A DNA stretch of 64,000 bases from Micromonospora chaiyaphumensis (GTDB lineage Bacteria; Actinomycetota; Actinomycetes; Mycobacteriales; Micromonosporaceae). Position 1 is the stretch's first letter. Every line of letters starts with the position of its first letter. The DNA is taken from NCBI RefSeq assembly GCF_900091435.1, contig NZ_FMCS01000006.1:1-64000 (forward strand), read 5' to 3'. The notes below the pieces were generated by a model. That model did not search any database and was not told the origin of the DNA. It was given only the letters and a program-made list of their open reading frames with translations. The position numbers were made by a program, and so were the translations under genes. Shown in pieces: positions 25,757 to 34,504 of this stretch.

Positions 25757-26962
25757 TCAGGCCACGCGGGCCGGCGCGGCCGGCTGCGGTTCCGGCTCGG
25801 GCGCCGGCGGCGGGACCGGGCGGCGGCGGAACAGCAGCAGCATCAGCCAGCCGGCGACCAGCCCCCAGAACGCGCCGCCCACGCCGAGGAGGCTCACCCC
25901 GGAGGCGGTGACCACGAGGGTGACCACGGCAGCCTCCCGGGCGCCGGGCTGGGCGACCGCCGCCGCGACCGCGCCGGCCAGCGCGCCGAGCAGCGCGAGC
26001 CCGGCCACCGCCTCCACGAGGACCGGCGGGGAGAGCAGCACCAGGGCGGTCGCCACGCCGGCACCCAGGCCGAGCAGTGCCAGGCCGATCCCGGCGGTGA
26101 CCGAGGCGATCCAGCGCCGCTCCGGGTCGGGGTGGGCGTCCGGGCCGGCCGCCAGCGCGGCGGTGATCGCGGCCAGGTTCACGGCGTGCCCGCCGGCCGG
26201 CGCGCCGAGCACGGTGGCCAGACCGGTCACCCGCAGCGCCGAGCCCAGCGGGGCGCGGTAGCCGTAGCCGGCCAGCACGGCCGTCCCCGGCACGTTCTGC
26301 GCGGCCATGGTGACCAGGAAGAGCGGCAGCGCCAGCCCGACGATCGCGGGCAGCGTCCAGGCCGGCGCGGTCAGCACGACGGCCGGGGCGGCGTCGATCC
26401 GGGCCGGCCCGGAGGCGGCCAGCGCGATCGCCACCACCGCCACGGCGAGCGCGCCGGGCACCGCCCAGCGGCGGGCGAACCGGTGCAGCAGGAGCCAGGC
26501 GAGCACCACCGGCCCGGCCAGCCGGGGCACCTCGACCAGGGCCCGGACGGGCGCCGTGCAGAGCGGCAGCAGCACCCCGGCGAGCATGGCGCTGGCGATC
26601 GGCGCGGGGATCGCGGCGACGGCCCGGCCGAGCGCGGGAACGAGCCCGGCCGCGACGATCAGCAGGCCGGCGAGCAGGAACGCGCCGACCGCGGCCGGCC
26701 ACCCGCCGGGTACCGGGCCGGTGGCGACCAGCAGCGCGGCGCCGGGGGTGGACCAGGCGATGGCCAGCGGAAGCCGGTGCCGCAGGCCGAGCCAGACCGC
26801 GCAGCAGCCGCTGGCGACGCAGAGGGCGAGCAGGCCGGAAGCGGCCTGCGCCTGGTCCGCGCCCACGGCGCGCAGCCCGGCGAGCACGACGGTGAACGAG
26901 CTGGCGAAGCCGACCAGGGCGGTCACCACGCCGGCCAGGACGGGTTGCAGTCGACCGGCCAT
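25757..26962 (-). CDS. BenE-like benzoate/H+ symporter family transporter
   Basis: 401 residues, about 11-12 membrane helices, matching the BenE/NCS2-type fold (SSFTVVLAGLRAVGA, LAIAWSTPGAALL, QNVPGTAVLAGYGY). Likely imports benzoate or another aromatic or purine-like acid. The ATG at 26962 follows GGGGAGAAGC. Divergent from an HTH-cupin regulator with a palindrome in the 58-bp gap. Confidence 0.83.
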   Translation of the reverse strand: MAGRLQPVLAGVVTALVGFASSFTVVLAGLRAVGADQAQAASGLLALCVASGCCAVWLGLRHRLPLAIAWSTPGAALLVATGPVPGGWPAAVGAFLLAGLLIVAAGLVPALGRAVAAIPAPIASAMLAGVLLPLCTAPVRALVEVPRLAGPVVLAWLLLHRFARRWAVPGALAVAVVAIALAASGPARIDAAPAVVLTAPAWTLPAIVGLALPLFLVTMAAQNVPGTAVLAGYGYRAPLGSALRVTGLATVLGAPAGGHAVNLAAITAALAAGPDAHPDPERRWIASVTAGIGLALLGLGAGVATALVLLSPPVLVEAVAGLALLGALAGAVAAAVAQPGAREAAVVTLVVTASGVSLLGVGGAFWGLVAGWLMLLLFRRRPVPPPAPEPEPQPAAPARVA

Positions 26963-26979
26963 GCTTCTCCCCTCACCAC

Positions 26980-26997
26980 CGTTCCGTTTACGGAACG
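26980..26997. promoter_or_regulatory. Probable operator of the HTH-cupin regulator
   Basis: CGTTCCG TTTA CGGAACG: perfect 7-bp arms, 4-bp spacer, centred between the divergent transporter and regulator genes. Confidence 0.65.
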
Positions 26998-27020
26998 AGC
27001 CGATGTAGCACGATAGCCCC

Positions 27021-27584
27021 ATGGCAGCTGCCCCACCAGCCGGTGACCGGACCGCCGGAGCCGTCGGCCGGCGGATCCGCGCCCTCCGCGAGGAGCGCGG
27101 GATGTCCCTGTCCACGCTCGCCCGGCTGGCCGGCGTCGGGAAGGCCACCCTCTCCGGCCTGGAGAACGGCACCCGCAACCCGACCCTGGAGACCCTGTAC
27201 GCGATCACCGCCCAGCTCGGCGTGCCGCTCACCGCCGTGCTCTCCGGGCCGGCGGAGACGCCGACCGTCCGCGGCGCCGCGGTGGGGGCGACCCTGCTGG
27301 AGGTCTTCAGCGACACCGACGCGACCTACGAGCTGTACCGGATGCGGGTCAGCCCCGGCCCGGCGCAGCTCTCCCCCGCGCACCAGGCCGGTGTCACCGA
27401 GCACGTCACCGTCTTCTCCGGCGTGCTCCGGGCCGGCCCGGTGACCGCCCCGCTGACCGCCGGCCCCGGGGAATACCTCCGGTGGATCTCCGACGTGCCG
27501 CACAGCTACGCCGCGGTGGGCGACGAGGAGGTCCGGGCGAGCCTGCTGCTGCGCTACCCGCGATCGACCACAGTGGAGTCCTGA
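27021..27584 (+). CDS. XRE-family regulator with C-terminal cupin
   Basis: 187 residues. N-terminal helix-turn-helix RIRALREERGMSLSTLARLAGVGKATLSGLENG; C-terminal cupin sensing domain from about 95. Such proteins sense small metabolites. Divergent from the BenE-like transporter with a shared palindrome, so it is the likely local regulator. Confidence 0.88.
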   Translation: MAAAPPAGDRTAGAVGRRIRALREERGMSLSTLARLAGVGKATLSGLENGTRNPTLETLYAITAQLGVPLTAVLSGPAETPTVRGAAVGATLLEVFSDTDATYELYRMRVSPGPAQLSPAHQAGVTEHVTVFSGVLRAGPVTAPLTAGPGEYLRWISDVPHSYAAVGDEEVRASLLLRYPRSTTVES

Positions 27585-27677
27585 TGCATACCCCGTGTGC
27601 AAGCCGATGACATTTCTTTCCGCAGACCCAGCAGTGCGTAGAGACGCGGAGCGGGTGTTCTTGGCAAGCTTGTCCCC

Positions 27678-28397
27678 ATGACGCTGATCCTCCGCTCGGC
27701 CATCCTGAACGACGTCGGCCTCGTCCGGACCAACAACGAGGACTCCGCCCTCGCCGGTGACCGCCTGGTGGCGGTGGCCGACGGCATGGGCGGCCTCCCC
27801 GCCGGCGAGGTGGCCAGCGAGATCGTCATCCGCATCCTGGACGAGCTCACCCCGCCGACCGTGCCGGACGAGGCCGCCGACGCGCTGCGCGCCGTGGTGA
27901 GCACCGCCAACCAGCGCATCCGCGCGGCCATCACGGTCGACCCGGCCCGCGACGGCATGGGCACCACGCTGACCGCGGGCCTGCTCGCGGGCGACACCCT
28001 GGTCCTCGCCCAGGTCGGCGACTCCCGCTGCTACCTGCTGCGGGACAACGAGCTGACCCAGCTCACCCGGGACGACACCTTCGTGCAGGCGCTGGTCGAC
28101 CAGGGTGCGCTCTCCCCCGACCAGGCCCGCCACCACCCGCAGCGGTCGCTGGTCACCCGGGCGGTGCAGGGCTCGGACGTGCCGCCGGCCATCGGGGTGC
28201 TCACCGTGTTCGCCGGCGACCGGCTGCTGCTGTGCAGCGACGGCCTCTCCGACTACGTGGAGGACGCCGCCATCGCCTCGGCGCTGGGCACCTACGCGGA
28301 CCGGCAGCAGTGCGGCGAGCAACTGGTGAAGCTCGCCCACCAGGCCGGCGCGCCGGACAACGTCACCGTGGTGGTCTCCGACGTCACCGAGGCCTGA
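27678..28397 (+). CDS. PP2C-family Ser/Thr phosphatase
   Basis: 239-residue single PP2C catalytic domain of the PrpC/PstP type. The metal ligands lie in [19 protein letters not shown] and GAPDNVTVVV. It has no membrane helix, unlike PstP of mycobacteria, so it is cytosolic. No kinase is adjacent. The start lacks a clear ribosome site. Confidence 0.9.
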   Translation: MTLILRSAILNDVGLVRTNNEDSALAGDRLVAVADGMGGLPAGEVASEIVIRILDELTPPTVPDEAADALRAVVSTANQRIRAAITVDPARDGMGTTLTAGLLAGDTLVLAQVGDSRCYLLRDNELTQLTRDDTFVQALVDQGALSPDQARHHPQRSLVTRAVQGSDVPPAIGVLTVFAGDRLLLCSDGLSDYVEDAAIASALGTYADRQQCGEQLVKLAHQAGAPDNVTVVVSDVTEA

Positions 28398-28448
28398 TCC
28401 CGTCCGATTCGGGTTGCGCCGCCCGGCGGGTCACGTTGGGATGAACGG

Positions 28449-29648
28449 ATGCGCATTCGCCGGTTGGCCGCCGAGGAACGCCTGACCACCAGCTTCCCGC
28501 TCCAGGCGTACGCCTTCGAGGCATCGCCGATGGCCGTGTCGCGGACCGAGGAGTTCCGCGAGTACCTGCCGTACAACGCGGGCAACCGGACGCTGGTGGT
28601 CGAGGAGGACGGGGTCACGACGGCCGCGGTCTCGGCCGTACCGATGCGGCAGAACCTGCGCGGGGCCGTGCTGCCGATGGCCGGCGTCGCCGGGGTGGCC
28701 ACCCACCCGCTGGCCCGCCGGCGCGGGCACGTGCGCGCGCTGCTGGACCGGCTCCTCGACGAGATGCTCGACGAGGGGCACCCGCTGACCGCGCTCTACC
28801 CGTTCCGCGCCTCGTTCTACGAGCGCTTCGGCTACGTCGGGCTGCCCCGCCGGCGTACCGCGGTCTTCTCCCCCGCGGACCTGGCGCCGCTGCTCCGGGC
28901 CGAGCTGCCCGGCGAGGTGGTGTGGGAGCGGGTCGGCGCCGGCTACGAGCGGTGGCGGGCGTACACCGAGCGCTGCCTGCGCGAGCGGCACGGGTTCGCG
29001 ATCTTCCCGGACTTCCGCGCGGTCGGGCTGCGCGACCGGGACGACCGCTGGCTGCTCACCGCCGTCCGGGACGGCGAGACGGTCGGTGCGGTCACCTACC
29101 GGATCGACGACCACGGCGGCACGCTGTTCGCCGACGACCTGCTGGCCGCCGACCCGTACGCCCGGGCGTCGCTGCTGCAGTTCTTCGCCCGCCACGTCGA
29201 CCAGGTCGAGCGGATCAGCGTCGAGCTGCCCGCCGACGAGCTGCCCGAGCTGTGGCTCACCGACCTCGCCGTGCACATCGAGGCGCGGGTGTCCCGGCCC
29301 GGCTCGCCGGCACCGATGGCCCGGCTGCTCAGCCTGGAGGCGCTCGCCGGGCGGCCCGTCGGGACCGGCCGGGTCACCGTCGACCTGGTGGGCGACCGCT
29401 GGCTCGCCGGCAGTCACCTGCTCGACGGCGCCACCGGCACGCTGGAGGTGCTGCCGGCGGACAGCGCCGCCGCGGGCACCGTGCCGGCCGCGCGGCTCAC
29501 CGCCGCCGGGCTCTCCGCCCTGGCGTACGGGGTGCTCGACCCGGCCGAGGTGGCGGTGCGCGGGCTCGGCGAGGTGCCGGCCGGCGCGGCCGCCGAGCTG
29601 CGCCGGATCTTCCCGCGGGAGCTGCCGTACCTGTTCGCCGACTTCTGA
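28449..29648 (+). CDS. Eis-like GNAT N-acetyltransferase
   Basis: 399 residues. The N-terminal GNAT has GVATHPLARRRGHVRALL (acetyl-CoA loop) and SFYERFGYVGLPRR; a second degenerate GNAT and a C-terminal SCP2-like domain follow, as in Mycobacterium Eis. It ends in LFADF with a C-terminal Phe; in Eis the terminal carboxylate is catalytic. Eis acetylates aminoglycosides at several amines, and relatives acetylate other amines or lysines. Actual substrate is unproven. Confidence 0.87.
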   Translation: MRIRRLAAEERLTTSFPLQAYAFEASPMAVSRTEEFREYLPYNAGNRTLVVEEDGVTTAAVSAVPMRQNLRGAVLPMAGVAGVATHPLARRRGHVRALLDRLLDEMLDEGHPLTALYPFRASFYERFGYVGLPRRRTAVFSPADLAPLLRAELPGEVVWERVGAGYERWRAYTERCLRERHGFAIFPDFRAVGLRDRDDRWLLTAVRDGETVGAVTYRIDDHGGTLFADDLLAADPYARASLLQFFARHVDQVERISVELPADELPELWLTDLAVHIEARVSRPGSPAPMARLLSLEALAGRPVGTGRVTVDLVGDRWLAGSHLLDGATGTLEVLPADSAAAGTVPAARLTAAGLSALAYGVLDPAEVAVRGLGEVPAGAAAELRRIFPRELPYLFADF

Positions 29649-29674
29649 TCCCGTTTCCCCGTCGCGGGCGGGGG

Positions 29675-29680
29675 TAGGGT
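29675..29680 (+). promoter_or_regulatory. Leaderless -10 of the ZIP gene
   Basis: TAGGGT, 6 nt, then GTG 29687. Confidence 0.6.
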
Positions 29681-29686
29681 GCTGCG

Positions 29687-30439
29687 GTGCCGGGTTGGGG
29701 GGAAGCGGGATTCTGGGGTCTGCTGGCCGGGTCCGCGTTGCTGATCGGGGCCGTCGCCGGGTTCTCCGCGCAGGTGCCGCGCCGGATCACCGCCTCGGTC
29801 ATGGCGTTCGGCGCGGGCGTGCTGCTCTCCGCGGTCTCCTTCGAGCTGATCGCCGGGGCGCACGAGCAGGCCGGCCTGCTGCCGGTGGCGTTCGGGACGG
29901 CGGTGGGGGCGCTCGCCTACACCGGGGCGAACATCCTGCTGGCTCGGCGCGGGGCACGGCACCGCAAGCGCTCCGGCAACGAGCAGCCCTCCGAGCAGGA
30001 GCTGCCCGGTTCGGGCACGGCCATCGCGGTCGGCGCGCTGCTGGACGGCGTACCGGAGTCGGTGGTGATCGGCGCGAGCCTGTTGGGCGGCGGCAAGGTC
30101 AGCCTGGTCACCGTGGTCGCGGTCTTCCTCAGCAACGTGCCGGAGGGGCTGTCCAGCGCGGCGGGCATGCGCCAGGCCGGCCGCAGCCGGCGCTGGATCC
30201 TCCTGCTGTGGTCGGCCATCGCGCTGGCCTCGGGCGTGTCCGCGCTGGCCGGATACGCGCTGCTCGGCGGGTCCCCGCCCGCGGTGCTGGCCACCATCAC
30301 GGCGCTCGCGGCCGGGGCGATCCTCGCGATGATCACCGACACCATGGTCCCGGAGGCGTTCGAGAACGCCCACCTGCTGGTCGGCCTGATCACCGTGCTC
30401 GGCTTCCTGGTCGCGTTCGCCTTCTCCTCCCACGCCTGA
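29687..30439 (+). CDS. ZIP-family divalent metal transporter
   Basis: 250 residues, about eight membrane helices. The ZIP core motifs ALLDGVPESVVIG and FLSNVPEGLSSAAGM are present. Unlike typical ZIPs (H-N/D pairs), the first is DGVPES rather than HNxPEG, so the metal site differs. A Gly/Lys/Arg-Glu loop occupies the variable region. Probably zinc or iron import; direction and metal not proven. Confidence 0.85.
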   Translation: MPGWGEAGFWGLLAGSALLIGAVAGFSAQVPRRITASVMAFGAGVLLSAVSFELIAGAHEQAGLLPVAFGTAVGALAYTGANILLARRGARHRKRSGNEQPSEQELPGSGTAIAVGALLDGVPESVVIGASLLGGGKVSLVTVVAVFLSNVPEGLSSAAGMRQAGRSRRWILLLWSAIALASGVSALAGYALLGGSPPAVLATITALAAGAILAMITDTMVPEAFENAHLLVGLITVLGFLVAFAFSSHA

Positions 30440-30529
30440 CGCGGGCGGCCGGCACCCGCTCCGCACCGGCGGGGCTTAGCGGCGGGTTAAGGATCGCGTG
30501 CGGAGTCGTGCGGCGGCGGGCGGTCCTCC

Positions 30530-30535
30530 TAGCAT
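30530..30535 (+). promoter_or_regulatory. Leaderless -10 of the lipoprotein gene
   Basis: TAGCAT, 6 nt, then GTG 30542. Confidence 0.6.
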
Positions 30536-30541
30536 CGGGCG

Positions 30542-31717
30542 GTGCGCGTGAAGTCCGCTGTCACCCTCCTCGTCCTCGCTGTCGCCACCGCGACCCTGCC
30601 CGCGTGCGGGGGTGACCAGCCGGCGGGCTCGCCCGCGCCGGTCGCCGCGACCGGCCCGTCTGTTTCTCCGGTCGGTGCCCCCAGCGCCCGGGCCGGTCTC
30701 GGCACCGCCAAGCCGAGCACCGCTCCCTCGGCGGCCGTGTTCCGCGCCGGCAACCCGGACGGGCATGCTGCCGTGCCCGCCGAGGCGCGGGCCGTGGACA
30801 CGTCGCGCCCCACCCGCACGGTCGGCACCGGCACCCCGGCGAGCTGCACCTCGGAGGCCGTGGTGAAGGCCGTGGCCGCCGGCGGGATCATCACCTTCGA
30901 CTGCGGCCCGGCCCCGGTGACCATCCGGATGAAGGCCACCGCGAAGGTGGTCAACTCGCATGGCCCGCGGATCGTGCTGGACGGCGGCGGCAAGGTCACG
31001 CTGAGCGGCGGCGGCCAGCGCCGGATCCTCTACCAGAACACCTGCGACCAGGCCCAGGGCTGGACCACCTCGCACTGCCAGAACCAGGACCACCCGCAGC
31101 TCACCGTGCAGAACCTCACCTTCGCCGACGGCAACTCCACCGGCGACCGCACCGAGGGCGGCGGGGGCGGCGCGATCTTCGTACGCGGCGGCCGGTTCAA
31201 GGTGGTCAACACCCGCTTCGTGGACAACCGCTGCGACCGCACCGGCCCCGACCTGGGCGGCGCGGCGCTGCGCGTGCTCAGCCAGCACGAGAACAAGCCG
31301 GTGTACGTCGTGAACAGCAGCTTCGCCGGCGGGGTCTGCGCGAACGGCGCGGCGACCAGCAGCATCGGCGTCTCCTGGACCGTGCTGAACAGCGTCTTCC
31401 GCGACAACCGGGCGGTCCGCAGCGGCGCGAACCCGTCCCGGGCCGGCACTCCCGGCGGCGGCAGCGGTGGCGCCATCTACTGCGACGGCAACGAGTTCAC
31501 CGTCCGGATCGCCGGCACGATCATCGAGGGCAACACGGCGAACGAGGGCGGCGGCGCCATCTTCTTCGTCAGCAACAACCGCACCGGCACCATGAAGATC
31601 GAAACGTCGACCCTCCGCCGCAATCCGAGCAAGGGCTTCGAAACCCAGGGCTATCCCGGCATCTTCTTCCTGGGCGCCCGCCCACCCACGGTGACCGGCT
31701 CCCGCCTCACGCGGTGA
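30542..31717 (+). CDS. Beta-helix lipoprotein
   Basis: 391 residues. A signal peptide ends in the lipobox LPAC (Cys22), then a Ser/Ala/Pro linker of about 75 residues, then a right-handed beta-helix with recurring GGGGGAIFVRGG, NTRFVDNRC and EGNTANEGGGAIFF turns, as in polymorphic-outer-membrane or pectate-lyase-like folds. Outer face of the cell membrane. No catalytic residues identified; could bind or cleave polysaccharide. A GATC-capped stem-loop follows. Confidence 0.85.
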   Translation: MRVKSAVTLLVLAVATATLPACGGDQPAGSPAPVAATGPSVSPVGAPSARAGLGTAKPSTAPSAAVFRAGNPDGHAAVPAEARAVDTSRPTRTVGTGTPASCTSEAVVKAVAAGGIITFDCGPAPVTIRMKATAKVVNSHGPRIVLDGGGKVTLSGGGQRRILYQNTCDQAQGWTTSHCQNQDHPQLTVQNLTFADGNSTGDRTEGGGGGAIFVRGGRFKVVNTRFVDNRCDRTGPDLGGAALRVLSQHENKPVYVVNSSFAGGVCANGAATSSIGVSWTVLNSVFRDNRAVRSGANPSRAGTPGGGSGGAIYCDGNEFTVRIAGTIIEGNTANEGGGAIFFVSNNRTGTMKIETSTLRRNPSKGFETQGYPGIFFLGARPPTVTGSRLTR

Positions 31718-31732
31718 CCCCCACCTTTCGGG

Positions 31733-31792
31733 GTTGATCAAGAGGTTTGCGTCAGGTTCGATCTCCGCGGTGACGCGAACTTCTTGATCAAC
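31733..31792. terminator. GATC-capped stem-loop
   Basis: Left arm GTTGATCAAGAGGTTTGCG.. and right arm ..CGCGAACTTCTTGATCAAC pair over 22 positions with two G-T pairs, around a 16-nt loop. A further TTGATCAAG follows at 31807. Lies between convergent genes. Confidence 0.62.
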
Positions 31793-31823
31793 GCGCTGCG
31801 GTCAGCTTGATCAAGCGCTGTGG

Positions 31824-32906
31824 TCAGTAGGGGTTGGGGTGGCCGGGGAGGCGGGCCTTCAGGAGGGCCTTCGGGCGGCCGGGGAGGGTCGGGTTCGCCG
31901 ACATCGGTGGGCTGGTGGTGCCGGCCCGGTCGGACATGCCCTCGAACAGCTCCTTCAGGGCCGTGACGCTGTCGACCTTCGGGGTCCAGCCGAGTTCGCG
32001 CTCGGCGCGCTCGCTGGACATGAGCGGAGCGTTCAACGCCAGGTCGACCCAGCCGGTGTCGACCGGTTGCAGCCGCGCCCGCCAGGTCAGCGCGGCCGCC
32101 GCGCGCAGCACCGGGGTGGCCACCGGCACCGTCCAGCCGTGGAAGTGCCGGGCCAGCAGCTCCGGGGTCAGCACGGGGTCCGCCGCTACGTTGAAGGCGC
32201 CGCGCGCGTCACCCAGCACCGCCCGGGCGTACGCGTCGGCCACGTCGTCGGCGTGCACCGCCTGCATGCGCAGCCGCCGGTTGGTCGGCACCAGCGGGAG
32301 CCGGCCGTACCGGAGCAGCCGCACCGGCGCCAGCGGGCCGATGAAGTAGCGGCGGATCTCCGTGCCGGCGTCCCGCTGGAACGTCAGCCCCGGCCGCAGC
32401 CGGACCACCCGCAACTCCGGGTGCTCCCGCTGCACCCCGTCCAGCAACTCCTCCACCTCGGCCTTGTCCCGGCTGTACGACGACGTCTCCACCCCGGTCG
32501 CCGGCCAGTTCTCGCTCACCGGGTGGTCCTTGGGGCCGGGCGCGTAGGTGCCGACCGACGAGGCGTACACCAGGGCGGGCACACCGGCCCGGACGGTCGC
32601 CTCGACCACCGCGCGGCTGCCGTCGACGTTGGTCCGGTGCAGGGTCCGCCGGTCGTGGCTGGGCTGGATCTGCCAGGCCAGGTGCACCACGGCCCGCGCC
32701 CCGACGAAGGCCACCGACAGCTTCTCCACCGCGTCCGGCGCCCCGACGTCGCAGGAGTGCCATTCCACCCCGTCGTACGGCTCACCGGTGTCCGGCCCGG
32801 GCATCCGGCGCGCCACCCCGACCAGCTCCGCCCCGGCCTCCCGCCGCAGCCGGCGCAGCAGCGCCGTCCCCACGTTGCCGGTCGCCCCCACGATCACGAT
32901 CCGCAT
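31824..32906 (-). CDS. NAD-dependent epimerase/dehydratase (extended SDR)
   Basis: 360 residues. Rossmann motif VIVGATGNVGTALL at the start; catalytic pattern ASSVG then Ser-Tyr-Ser-Arg-Asp-Lys (SSYSRDKAEVE), giving the YxxxK pair. Substrate probably a nucleotide sugar or related diol, not specified by context. Ends next to the stem-loop shared with the lipoprotein gene. Confidence 0.85.
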   Translation of the reverse strand: MRIVIVGATGNVGTALLRRLRREAGAELVGVARRMPGPDTGEPYDGVEWHSCDVGAPDAVEKLSVAFVGARAVVHLAWQIQPSHDRRTLHRTNVDGSRAVVEATVRAGVPALVYASSVGTYAPGPKDHPVSENWPATGVETSSYSRDKAEVEELLDGVQREHPELRVVRLRPGLTFQRDAGTEIRRYFIGPLAPVRLLRYGRLPLVPTNRRLRMQAVHADDVADAYARAVLGDARGAFNVAADPVLTPELLARHFHGWTVPVATPVLRAAAALTWRARLQPVDTGWVDLALNAPLMSSERAERELGWTPKVDSVTALKELFEGMSDRAGTTSPPMSANPTLPGRPKALLKARLPGHPNPY

Positions 32907-32942
32907 ACCGGTGCCGTACCCGCTGAAGCGGACAGCAACCGC

Positions 32943-33242
32943 TCACGGACGGGGGTTCGTCCGCGCCCAGCCCTTCTCCCCCTCGCGGCGGCCCAGCGTG
33001 GCGGCCAGGCAGCGGGGGCAGACGTAGCCCTCGGGGTCGGCCTCGGTGAGCACGTCGGTGTCCGAGTAGTCGAAAGGCACGTGCGGGAAGCGGCGCAGCC
33101 GGGTGCGGCTGAGCTGGAGCCCGCAGACGGTCTGGTTCTGGCCCGGCAACCAGGCGTGCACCTCGCCGCCGGGGCGGCGTACGCCGTCGTCCCCGGCCAC
33201 CTCGCTGGACGCCGCCACCGCGGCGGTGCTGCTCGCCCTCAT
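32943..33242 (-). CDS. Small protein with CxxC zinc-binding pair
   Basis: 99 residues from ATG 33242 (33275 is an alternative). The conserved-looking part is VHAWLPGQNQTVCGLQLSR followed by a CPRC knuckle, so one Cys4-type metal site is possible. No family recognised. It sits between an epimerase gene and tRNA-Lys. Confidence 0.6.
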   Translation of the reverse strand: MRASSTAAVAASSEVAGDDGVRRPGGEVHAWLPGQNQTVCGLQLSRTRLRRFPHVPFDYSDTDVLTEADPEGYVCPRCLAATLGRREGEKGWARTNPRP

Positions 33243-33363
33243 GCGTGTCCCGGTTCCCCCGGCGGGCGGTGTCATGCCCGCCGGCGGTCCTGACGAGTCT
33301 GAAGATCGACAGGTGGCGGAGGCGGAAGGCCCGCTCGGGCGGGTTCCGGTAGCCTGGTCGGAC

Positions 33364-33435
33364 GGGCCGCTAGCTCAATGGCAGAGCTGTGGACTTTTAA
33401 TCCATAGGTTCAGGGTTCGAGTCCCTGGCGGCCCA
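33364..33435 (+). tRNA. tRNA-Lys (UUU)
   Basis: 72-nt cloverleaf: acceptor GGGCCGC/GCGGCCC with discriminator A, D-arm GCTC/GAGC, anticodon loop CTTTTAA (anticodon TTT) and T-arm CAGGG-TTCGAGT-CCCTG. CCA is not encoded. A -10 (TAGCCT at 33350) lies upstream and a terminator downstream. Confidence 0.96.
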
Positions 33436-33448
33436 CTCCTCCGCAGCT

Positions 33449-33472
33449 CAGCGGCCCTTTGCGGGGCCGCTG
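33449..33472 (+). terminator. Terminator after tRNA-Lys
   Basis: CAGCGGCCC and GGGCCGCTG, perfect 9-bp arms with a 6-nt loop, starting 14 bp past the tRNA. Confidence 0.75.
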
Positions 33473-33544
33473 TTGCCGTAACCGGGGCCGGTACAGCAGC
33501 GAAGTTCAGCAGTAGACCGGTCAGCGATCGAGTGAGGGCGGACG

Positions 33545-33925
33545 ATGACGGACGGACCGGCCGTACGCAACTCCCGGCTACTCGGCTTGTTCACCGAGAT
33601 CGTCCAGGGCCCGGAGGGGACTTGGCGGGCTGTGGAGGCCGCTGGCCGCGGCATCGCCGCAGAGGCGCGCTGCGCGCTCGCGATACTCCCGGACAAGCTC
33701 ACCATGAGATCCGGAAGCGCGGACGAACTGCTTCGGAGCGCGCTTGCCTCCGCCGATCGGCTCATGGAGCTTGGAGCCATCGAGGACGACCTGAGTGAGC
33801 TGTGGTCCCGTCGCCGAGAAGGCGATCTTGGCGAGGACGCCTTCGAGGCGAGCCTCCAGCAGATAGTCACGCGTCTTGAGGCCTGGCCGCAATCGTGGTC
33901 ACGCGGCAACCGACGGTGCTCGTAG
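33545..33925 (+). CDS. Hypothetical helical protein
   Basis: 126 residues, predicted mostly alpha-helical (RLLGLFTEIVQG, ADELLRSALASADRLMELGA). No known domain. Codon and base use is less GC-rich than its neighbours, and it follows tRNA-Lys directly, so it may be acquired DNA. Function unknown. Confidence 0.55.
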   Translation: MTDGPAVRNSRLLGLFTEIVQGPEGTWRAVEAAGRGIAAEARCALAILPDKLTMRSGSADELLRSALASADRLMELGAIEDDLSELWSRRREGDLGEDAFEASLQQIVTRLEAWPQSWSRGNRRCS

Positions 33926-33937
33926 TGATACGACGAG

Positions 33938-34504
33938 TCAGTGGTCGAGGTGGATGGGAGCCTCGACGATGCCGTTGTAGATCATGGCGATCTGCAGCTC
34001 AGGACGGCTGAACAGGCGAGCTTCGCCTCGGTAGACGGCAATCATCGTGTCTCCACCTCGCCACCAGGTGTCAGAGAGGCCGGCCACTTCGGCGAACGGC
34101 TCAAGCTCGGACAGGTCCAGGCGGTCGACGGCTCGGCCACGAACCTGCGTGATCTGCGTTGCCCAGCGGCGCGCTCGGTAGGTCAACGCGAGCGACTCGA
34201 CCCAGCCCTCGACCGATTGGTGCAGTACCGCTCTCCGGGCGCCACCCACGATGCCGAACTCACCCTGAGGGCCGATGCAGAACCCGTACGACATGGAGAA
34301 CCGCTGGGGTCCCGCATCGAACCACCAGTCGCCCGTCGAGGTCATCTCCGGCACGTCGGTCCGGAACAACTTCGGGCCGCCCTCGTACAGCGGCGCAGGG
34401 GGTAGCTGCAAGCCGCCCCACTGGGCCTCGAACACAGCCATCCGCTCGATGATCGCGGCCGGGATGCCGTGGTTCCGCCAGTGGTCGCGAATGTCGCTGC
34501 TCAT
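33938..34504 (-). CDS. Possible SUKH-like immunity protein, perhaps 5'-truncated
   Basis: 188 residues. The stretch VFEAQWGGLQLPPAP recalls the (F/L)GGL core of SUKH/SMI1-type immunity proteins; the rest has regular beta-strand spacing and many Trp. Assignment is tentative. No ribosome site precedes ATG 34504, and the frame stays open upstream for 51 codons to a TGA at 34660 without another ATG/GTG/TTG, so the gene may have lost its 5' end. Lower GC than neighbours. No toxin gene is adjacent. Confidence 0.5.
   Translation of the reverse strand: MSSDIRDHWRNHGIPAAIIERMAVFEAQWGGLQLPPAPLYEGGPKLFRTDVPEMTSTGDWWFDAGPQRFSMSYGFCIGPQGEFGIVGGARRAVLHQSVEGWVESLALTYRARRWATQITQVRGRAVDRLDLSELEPFAEVAGLSDTWWRGGDTMIAVYRGEARLFSRPELQIAMIYNGIVEAPIHLDH

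Noticed and set aside
33364..33435. Attachment-site duplication of the tRNA-Lys 3' end
   Set aside because: I looked for a second copy of the T-arm/acceptor sequence in the window and found none.
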